Source: Cladopsammia gracilis
Lineage: Eukaryota; Cnidaria; Anthozoa; Scleractinia; Dendrophylliidae
Length of the DNA: 64,000 nt
Direction of reading: 5' to 3'
Assembly: GCA_022457155.1 (NCBI GenBank)
Contig: JAJGOT010000466.1
Location: 186,001 to 250,000, forward strand
Positions 57,486-64,000 of the stretch are shown here, piece by piece; position 1 is the first letter of the stretch; each line of letters begins with the position of its first letter. The translations under genes were made by a program, and so were the position numbers. Under the pieces are notes generated by a model. That model was given only the letters and a program-made list of their open reading frames with translations. It was not told where the DNA came from and did not search any database.

Positions 57486-57636
57486 AACTTCTCAAGTTGA
57501 ATATCATATCAAAGTCTTTCCCCTTTGCGATGAACATCAGCTCAAACTGGATACCAGTGTCTCTCTTCCAATTTTAATTGTTCTACGCATGCGTAGTTCG
57601 AGTGATTCAGCAAATTTGATAACAACATCACGCAAC

Positions 57637-57858
57637 ATGGCGGACTCGCGGGTGAAGAGAGAAATGAAGCCTTCGAAGAGATTCGTGGAGGAATTTAACT
57701 TTCAGCGATCTCAAGTTGGAGCAAAAAGAAAGATGACTAAACAAGACAAAACTCTGTACGAAATTGAAATAATCGATATCGACAAAGCCCAAGATAAAGT
57801 TAAGATTCACTGTGCTTTAGAATTCAACGAGTGGAGGTCGTGTGTTGAACTTTTATAA
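57637..57858 (+). CDS. Short ORF with chromo/Tudor-knot-like motif, unnamed
   Basis: 73 codons: a basic start (MADSRVKREMKPSKRFVEEF), then KTLYEIEIIDIDKAQDKVKI and EFNEWRSC. The YEIEI-DID-VKIH-EWR pattern resembles chromo-barrel folds found at the N-terminus of multi-copy cnidarian transposon-related proteins. It could be a first exon or a relic. It overlaps the minus-strand secreted-protein exon by 52 bp, so at least one of the two calls may need trimming. Confidence 0.45.
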   Translation: MADSRVKREMKPSKRFVEEFNFQRSQVGAKRKMTKQDKTLYEIEIIDIDKAQDKVKIHCALEFNEWRSCVELL

Positions 57859-58301
57859 TACTGAAACAATTTCCGGATTTTCTTGTTGAAGCGGTGTATT
57901 ATCCGGTTATTCAAAAGTACTCCTGTGATGTTGGACCTTTCCAAAATATCCTCTACATTTCTCATAAGGGCAGGTCTGTCTTCGACCTCTGCAAATCTCG
58001 TCTTCGTCTTTAACTCTTTCTTAATTGATATAGTGTAGGTCAGATATCTAAGAAAAAATGAAAAAAATCAATATAGAGACCTTGCAGTAATATCCCAAAA
58101 TTAAGCAAAAATACTCAGATATTAACTCTTTGTGGCTTACTTGTTAATTTCCTTTATGAACATTGGTGTATCGCCACGAGGACCTCCTTGAAAGCCTTCA
58201 TTATTCGTGTTCATATCGCGAAGAGTAGCTTCAGCGACGCGGATGATAAAAGCGCAGGATATGATTAGAATTAAGGCAAACTTCATAATCTTCCCTGCCA
58301 T
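57807..58301 (-). CDS. Putative secreted protein, two exons (133 aa), no known family
   Basis: Exon 1 (58141-58301) encodes MAGKIMKFALILIISCAFII then RVAEA, a clear signal peptide (a second Met at position 6 is possible), followed by TLRDMNTNNEGFQGGPRGDT. It ends at a GTAAGC donor. Exon 2 (57807-58047) starts after TTTTTTCTTAG in matching phase and reads KYLTYTISIKKELKTKTRFA, RNVEDILERSNITGVLLNN, then a basic tail to TGA. The mature part has no Cys and a possible N-glycosylation site (NIT). It would enter the secretory pathway. The function is unknown, and I do not equate it with any hormone or other family. Confidence 0.55.
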
Positions 58302-58920
58302 AAGGCCGACAGTAAATTTTTGCGAACCCCAACGAATTTGGTATCAAAACGCGCCAAATTTAACGAACATTTCGAAAACGGTGGGGACTTTTGCGTTACA
58401 TCCTGACGTTACGAGATATCCGGCTTAGTCTTCCACGTAGTCAGAAAATCACTCGGATTTTACTTGTAAACAAACTCGAATGGGTAATGTTCGAACTCGA
58501 AAAGCCGACCCTAATTTTTTCCCGATTAACCCGAAACATGATTTTAATGGTGCTCTATATGTTAAATTTACCTTTTCCGTTGTGGATTTTTCGACATTTT
58601 GCGCTGTTTCTACGAACGAAGCTAAAATGTTCGAAATTGAATGATTTTAAAAGGGGTCTAAATTGCGCAACGTGACGCGGATCAAATTTGGTGACCTGAT
58701 GTTAAACGTGACTTTCATATGCAAAAAACAATTTCCATTTGCCATGGTTGTCAGTATCAAAATATTTATTAATCCATGATACCTTCAAGGCCTTGTTAAA
58801 AGAATGGATATCAATCATTTGTTATTTACCATTATGTTACCTTTTATTTTATCATTTTTTCCATTACATAGAAACAGGTAAAATAGCTTATTTATCTCTT
58901 TGATTATGAACTCGTTTGTG
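58302..58920. other. Region upstream of the secreted-protein candidate
   Basis: AT-rich. It presumably holds its promoter, but I see no firm element. The plus-strand ORFs here (58207-58675) lack motifs. Confidence 0.35.
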
Positions 58921-58928
58921 CAGAGAGG

Positions 58929-59406
58929 AGGGCCTCCCAGGGGGAGGTGGAGGGGGTACATGTTCCCTTGTTCCCTATAAAAAAAAGCAATTTATCCCTT
59001 GTTCCCCAAAAATAGATTCTAATGTTCCCCAAAATTCATTATTACTGAGTTCCCCTGTTCCCTGAAATTATGTTCCATGTTCCTGTGTTCCCCAAAAATA
59101 TTATTGATTGTTCCCCACAATTTCCAAGGTTACCGCGCGCTCAAACGCTCGTCGCCAGTTCTTTTGTGAAGAACAAAATTGAGCCCAGGCCTCTTTCCTC
59201 TTGCACCGGGAGACAAAAGAGAAACGAGTGGCCTTCTTCTGACCTTTTTTGCCATAAAGAAGTATAAAAATTTCTTGAAAATCTAAGTAATCAATGTTCC
59301 CTTGTTCCCGAGAAATACTCTAAATAATTAAGATATCCCTTGTTCTCCAAAAATAAATGGCCATGTTCCCTTGTTCCCTTGTTCCCTAAAACCCCTGGGA
59401 GGCCCT
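58929..59406. mobile_element. hAT-type MITE (478 bp) with 8-bp duplication
   Basis: AGGGCCTCCCAGGGG and CCCCTGGGAGGCCCT are perfect inverted ends. CAGAGAGG flanks both sides (58921-58928 and 59407-59414); 8 bp is the hAT signature. The interior is made of TGTTCCCTTGTTCCC-type motifs. Confidence 0.9.
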
Positions 59407-59559
59407 CAGAGAGGCGCAGAAATGTAGACAATTTGAGAACCTATTAAGCTTTTTAGTACTATGATTTTCCCAGTTAAAGTTGGTCTGCGGTATTTCCAGT
59501 TGTTAAGTATGATTCTTATTTTTTCCAATTTTTCCTTGTAATTTAAGAAGGCAGTAGTG

Positions 59560-60054
59560 TCAGGGTATGGAAAACTGCATTCCAAGAGATTTTACTTTAT
59601 CTTTTTGCCATCTAGAATTTCTTTCAGGAGCAAGAATTTCATTTCTACCGCTTTTCAAACCGATCCTGATAACTTCCGTTTTCTTGCTGTTAAGCTTGAG
59701 GCCAGAGGTCTTGCCGAAATCATCGAGTACACTAAGGGCGGCCGAGAGTGTCTGTTGTGAGCCGTCGAGTATTAAAGTCGTGTCGTCTGCGTATTGACTT
59801 AGTTTAATTTCTTCCTGATTCACACGGATTCCCTTAATGTTTTGATTTTGTCTAATTGCTTTGGCTAGAGTTTCCACCGAGAGAATAAAGAGATAAAGGA
59901 CAGCCTTGCCTAACTTTTTTTCGACTTTAAACAAACCACTTGTCCATCCATTATTCAAGACGCAGTTTTCTATGTTGCTGTAAAACACTTCACCCAGTTT
60001 ATCAAAGTAGGACCAACACCAAAATATTGAAGCGTTTTTGTAATGAAAGGCCAT
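59560..60054 (-). pseudogene. LINE reverse transcriptase, catalytic part
   Basis: 164 codons with the catalytic motif QYADDTTLILDGS and the following FGKTSGLKLNSKKTEVIRIG. The earlier palm segment (60060-60420) is in other frames. Confidence 0.88.
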
Positions 60055-60422
60055 TCTATCGTGTCAAACGCTTTCTCAAAATCGAGAAATAAGAGCAGTC
60101 CGGGAATGATTTTTTCTTTGGCAAAACGAAAAACGCTGTCTATTAGTCTAATGTTTTCACCTATAAATCTACCTTTAATGAAGCCAGTCTGGTCATAGCT
60201 GGTTAAATCGGGAAGAACATTTTTCAGGCGATTTCCGATAGACTTTGCAGCTAGTTTATAATCACAGTCGAGAAGGGTTAATGGTCTCCAGTTTTTGATG
60301 TAGTGCGGATCCGCGTCTTCCTTAGGAATGAGTTTGATAATACCCCTTCTCTGAGTAATGGACAGTTGACCCGTATTGTATGAAACGTTGAGTGCTCTTA
60401 TAAGTATTTTAAATATATATTT

Positions 60423-60701
60423 TCAGAAAACCTGATAAAATTCAGCTGGTAACCCGTCGGAGCCGGAAGCTTTCCCATTTTCCATAGTTCTCAGAGCTGC
60501 AAGGCATTCTGTTTCTGTTAAAAGGCCTTCACAGTTATTTTGTTCGTTCTCGTTCGGGACCGTGTCATTCTCATGGCTGAAAAAGTCAGATGGATCGATT
60601 AACGAGTGTGAGCTTAATTTTGTAGTATATAAATATATAAAGAAAGACTGGCACCCGGCTAGGATTTCCTGATCCGAGGTAACATATATAGTTGTTAGCA
60701 T
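60423..60701 (-). pseudogene. LINE reverse transcriptase, start of domain
   Basis: 92 codons ending ALRTMENGKASGSDGLPAEF with YQVF. GKASGSDGLPAEFY is the conserved start of reverse transcriptase in L1/Tx1-type LINEs. Confidence 0.85.
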
Positions 60702-61254
60702 CTTGTTTTATCTGGCTTATGGTTCCTTGTTTGCAGTGTCTATTTTCAATATTTAGAAAATATTTGGTATTTTTTCTCCCTCATTATACCACCTAATTTT
60801 CGATGTTAGGATAGCGCCTCTTAATTGTTCGATGTTCGATAATCTTCTCTCGTTCACCCCTTAGATCATTAAGTTGTTAAAAAAGATCGTGATTTCGTGA
60901 TTCGTTAGTCTCTTGATCTATATCTTTTTCTAGTCTCGATATCATCTTTTCTTATTCAGCCTCGCGTTCTCCAGTTTGTTTAGCCTTGTTTCTGGCGTAA
61001 AATAGCGATGATTCTCTTATTTTCAGTTTACTGCGTTTTTCAATAACATGCGGAATCTGAAATTCAAATCACCACCAACGGTTGCGTTTTTCCCTGCCGT
61101 CAATCAAATTTTCGGCGGTTTCAGATTACTTTCGAGTGTTTTCGTATCGTTAGTGAAAGTCGTAAGTGAAAGTGAAACGTGGTTCGTAAATACAAAACAT
61201 CACTGCGTTGGAGATTCGTTTCTCTACGCATGAGTTCATCATCTCTCGCCGCAG

Positions 61255-61427
61255 GAAATTGCCCGGCTTCTGAAAGCGAGCAAAGTATTGGTGTACTACG
61301 TGCTCAAACAATATAGAGAGATGAAAGGAGTTGATTATTCGGAAAATCGTGACAGCGGCAAGCGACGATCAGTAAAGTGTCGTTTGTATGATATTTTTGT
61401 CTCTAATCGTTCTGTGCATATTTACTG
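61255..61427 (+). pseudogene. Tc1/mariner transposase HTH remnant
   Basis: EIARLLKASKVLVYYVLKQY then ENRDSGKRRSVKC resembles the paired-like helix-turn-helix plus GRPR-type hook of Tc1 transposases. It stops at 61427; the DDE domain is absent. Confidence 0.6.
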
Positions 61428-61555
61428 AACATCCATCCTTTGTTTACATGATTTTTTTCTTATTTCGATTTCTCAGGGAGAGATGTTGTGCTCGTTCGTG
61501 TACTTATGAGACAATTTTCAGAATTATATTTAGACGAATTGCGTGACTGGATTGA

Positions 61556-61747
61556 GGCCCCGTCCACACGTATACGGATATTTTTGAATCCGCAACTTTT
61601 TTGTTACGGATTAGAAAATATTCGCGTCCACACGAAGCGTATTCGAATCGTATTTGCCCGAATTCGCCGGATACGTGTGGACGAAAGGCCAATCCGCAAC
61701 AAAAAAGTTGCGGATTCAAAAATATCCGGATACGTGTGGACGGGGCC
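61556..61747. mobile_element. GGCCCCGTCCACACGTAT MITE, short copy
   Basis: 192 bp with near-perfect inverted ends of about 60 bp, related to 25183-25688. TGA flanks both sides (61553-61555 and 61748-61750), suggesting a 3-bp duplication. It is nested in the mariner element. Confidence 0.85.
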
Positions 61748-61781
61748 TGAATTCCTAACTGGAGAATTGTACTCAAAACAA

Positions 61782-62520
61782 AGAAAGTAGTATAAAAACA
61801 CGACTCCCACTCGTCGCAAATGAAAGTATTTAAAAAGCCTGAAGCATAAAGCTTTCCCAGTAAGATTTCAGAGAGATTTGCGCCTTTAGATCACAGTTAT
61901 GAATTTTTTTCTCTTCGCCGATGGTATTGACCTTTTGATCTCGGCGGATTATCTCTCAAATTGAATTATTTTATTTATTTATGCCGTTGTTCGTTGCTCG
62001 CTCTTTTGGCATCCATTGCGGTTTCTTTGACTCCCTTTTGTTGCAAGATAAATACTTATCGGCTAAAGTTTGTTATCAGGATCGTACATTAGTGTCTAAG
62101 GTCTGCGGTGCCAGACTTGTGAGAATAAAGTGTTTCCCATCACGGATAACCGATATAGAGTCTCAAAATGCCGTAGTCTACAATTCCACTGCAGTGAAAT
62201 CATGAATTCTTGCAATAATTTTTAGCCCCTTAGTTAGTTCTGTAGTTGAGTAGTGTGTCTCAGTGGAGCTATGATAAACCTCCGTTGTTTTGTAAATAGC
62301 GTTTGATTTGGCTTCAAACAGATAATCGGCTGCAGCATCATCACGGTTGCTGTTTTTGTAAATCTCACGGATGCTAGTAAATTCTTACCTTCTTCTAAGC
62401 AAGGAATGAGACAATTTTATGTCCTAAGGATTTATAAAACAGACTTATGCTTCAGGCTTTTAAAATACTTTTTTGCGACGAGTGGGAGTCGTGTTCAGCC
62501 TGTCTATTTTTATACTACTT
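61782..62520. mobile_element. Nested inverted-repeat element (about 740 bp) inside mariner
   Basis: AAAGTAGTATAAAAA with CACGACTCCCACTCGTCGC and AAGCCTGAAGCATAA at the left recur inverted at 62440-62520. Its interior includes the sequence shared with 27660-27990. Confidence 0.7.
61960..62300 (-). repeat. Dispersed repeat shared with 27660-27990
   Basis: See 27660-27990 for the shared blocks. Both copies run in the same plus-strand direction; the strand label here is nominal. Confidence 0.5.
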
Positions 62521-62639
62521 TATAAAACGCTCGGAAGTAATCGGAAACCGCCGAAAATATGATTGACGGCAGGGAAAAACGCAACCGTTGGTGGTGATTT
62601 GGATTTCAGATTCCGCATGTTATTGAAAAGCGCAGTAAT

Positions 62640-62759
62640 CATGTCCCAAAGTAATACAGAGTTAACCGAGTCGTCTTCTTTATATTCATCTTGAACGTTC
62701 GTGATTGTTGATTTGATAAGGTTGAGATATTCCGTTTCGATAAGATACGAGGTGTTCAA
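62640..62759 (-). pseudogene. LINE endonuclease-RT linker fragment
   Basis: NTSYLIETEYLNLIKSTITN and VNSVLLWDMI fit the linker of L1-type ORF2 (LLWD-IK). It is cut by the mariner element exactly after DMI. Confidence 0.8.
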
Positions 62760-62870
62760 TTTCCAAAATCCCCGGACCTCTTTGGTTTGTATGAAGGGAC
62801 AGATTTATAGTGATCATGGAATGATCGACGGCAAATCGACCGCATTTTTCCGTGGTCTATACTCTTATTA

Positions 62871-63620
62871 CTCGTGGCGAAGCACACGAGGTATAAATCC
62901 GGCGTTGACTTTTCTTGTTTTTTTTTCGTGTCACATTAGCGCATGCAAATTTATGCACGCATATTTAAGTCTATATAGACGACTATATGGCTTTCGGCCA
63001 TGAAATACATACCGTAAAATCTCTCCGTTTGTGTAATCCAGAAGCAAGATAAAGAACTACTGCGTACAACTGCACACTTTCAAGACAATTCAAGGCGTTC
63101 ATGGATGGATAGGACCGTTTGATATTGTGTTCGCCGCTTATTCCTGTGGGATTTTTGCTCTGGCAAGTTTTGTGTTTTATATATTAAACTTGCCATTTGC
63201 CTAGCGATCGAGCTCCGGGTCGAGCTTAAGTGTCAGCTACTGAATCTAGTGAATGCAGTGTAGTCTTACTTTTAAACCCGTGTATACGTGAAAGCATGAT
63301 GAACAGGTTATCGGCAAGGGTGTTTAAATAAAATTCATTCTCTCACTCACTCACTCACTCGCTCCTTCCATCAGCTGTAAACTTAGTGAGCAAATGCTTT
63401 GTTACGAACACGTTTCGTAACAGGAATTCAACGTGAATCCAACGATAACAATAATGAATTTGATGTAAACGAATATAGACAACAATAAGCTTACAGATGT
63501 TTCGCATTTGGAGTTTTTAGTGCAACATTAAAATCGATCTAAAAGGATTTTGCAACCTAAACGCGCGTTCTGATGCGTATCTAGCTTTAAATAATAAAAT
63601 TTAGTTCGAAGGTAGTATGT
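62871..63620. other. No gene recognised; (CTCA)n near 63340
   Basis: A short TCTCACTCACTCACTCACTCG tract lies at 63340-63362. The remainder has no gene I can support. Confidence 0.45.
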
Positions 63621-63625
63621 GTTCT

Positions 63626-63694
63626 TGGACAGCGCAGTGATTGAGTTTGTGGCTTAGTCCCGGACGGCCCGAGTTCGAATCTCCATCAAGTCCT
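63626..63694 (+). tRNA. tRNA-like sequence with poly-T tail, probably a pseudogene or SINE
   Basis: GGACAGCGCAGTGATTGAGT and CGAGTTCGAATCTCCATC give A-box and B-box-like blocks. The ends GGAC and GTCC can pair, and a long T tract (from 63695) could end Pol III transcription. The anticodon arm is not convincing. Confidence 0.35.
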
Positions 63695-63790
63695 CTTTTT
63701 TTTTCTTTTTTTTTTTTTTCCTTTTTTTTTTTTTTTTTCTTTTTTCGAACTGGACATTATGAAAGTGATGTACTTTTTTTTTTCGTTCGT
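63695..63790. repeat. T-rich simple sequence
   Basis: Long T runs broken by C. Confidence 0.9.
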
Positions 63791-64000
63791 CAAAAATCCT
63801 TACGTTTAATTTAAAAAAATATATATCGAACTGTGTCAGTGTGAAAACGTATTAAAGCTTACGGCAATATTGCGTTACACTTTACGCGTTAGCATTTCTT
63901 CTTCTCGGGTTGGCTCTTAGGAGCCTTTGATTAGATATAATTTTAAGCTTATGTTTCTCTGTAAAAGCACTCAAATCACTTGGGAATCAATGCTGCAATG

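Larger units (their letters stand above)
61031..62635 (+). mobile_element. Tc1/mariner-type element (1,605 bp), TA duplication
   Basis: The inverted ends CTGCGTTTTTCAATAACATG and CATGTTATTGAAAAGCGCAG extend about 100 bp (through ACCAACGGTTGCG and CCCTGCCGTCAATC). TA lies on each side (61029-61030 and 62636-62637). Removing the element and one TA makes the flanking LINE frame continuous. A transposase HTH remnant lies at 61255-61427. Two other MITEs are nested inside. Confidence 0.88.
59540..62870 (-). mobile_element. L1/Tx1-like LINE ORF2 relic interrupted by a Tc1/mariner element
   Basis: From right to left the minus strand shows the endonuclease end (VDHSMITINLSLHTNQRG, near 62830-62760), LNTSYLIETEYLNLI and SVLLWDMI (62700-62640). 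The 1.6-kb mariner insertion follows, then KLKIRESSLFYARNK, IRWYNEGEK and GKASGSDGLPAEFYQ (60423-60701), and finally YADDTTLILDGSQQTLSAAL and SGLKLNSKKTEV (59560-59830). Frameshifts and stops are frequent. The region after reverse transcriptase is missing. Confidence 0.88.

Noticed and set aside
59070..59267. 65-codon plus ORF inside the hAT MITE as a transposase remnant
   Set aside because: It has no hAT dimerisation or DDE motif and is made partly of the TGTTCCC repeats.

Overview
The window looks like nuclear DNA of an animal, most likely a cnidarian (an anthozoan such as a stony coral is my best inference). It is AT-rich, carries one long gene split into many short exons with GT-AG (once GC-AG) introns, and is dominated by eukaryotic transposons, foldback MITEs, microsatellites and minisatellites. 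There are no bacterial-style operons. The species is inferred, not demonstrated.

The main gene fills roughly positions 1,300-35,800 on the minus strand. It is a TRPA1-type cation channel: a short N-terminus, about 16 ankyrin repeats, the TRPA pre-S1 linker and the first transmembrane helix (S1). I could place 19 exons whose splice phases agree with one another (2,189 coding bases, about 730 codons), plus one weaker candidate exon at 1323-1364. The S2-S6, pore and C-terminal exons are not in the window. Two things are unusual: exon 10 lacks one base relative to the frame needed by its neighbours, beside a (TCTA)n tract at its splice donor, and intron 2 has a GC donor.

The introns of this gene are transposon-packed. 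The 11.1-kb intron 18 (2219-13339) holds a BEL/Pao LTR retrotransposon with matched LTRs and a 5-bp target duplication, a PIF/Harbinger relic with another element nested in it, and a 70-bp tandem array. Other introns carry a 127-bp array, TTAA-flanked piggyBac-like MITEs, a CR1-like LINE fragment and a 4.9-kb composite bounded by long inverted repeats that contains an L1/Tx1-like LINE tail. Intron 1 holds a decayed L1-type ORF1.

The right half (36-64 kb) is gene-poor. It holds a relic RecQ-like helicase exon split by a TTAA-flanked MITE, a 1.37-kb Mutator-like element with a 9-bp target duplication, several minisatellites (66, 57/66, 36 and about 144 bp), a likely two-exon secreted protein on the minus strand (57807-58301), an antisense-overlapping short ORF, a hAT MITE with an 8-bp duplication, and an L1/Tx1-like LINE interrupted by a Tc1/mariner element with a TA duplication, which itself contains further MITEs.

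The genes do not form a visible pathway. What they share is a history of layered insertion: many elements can be ordered in time because one sits cleanly inside another, often with the target duplication still visible.
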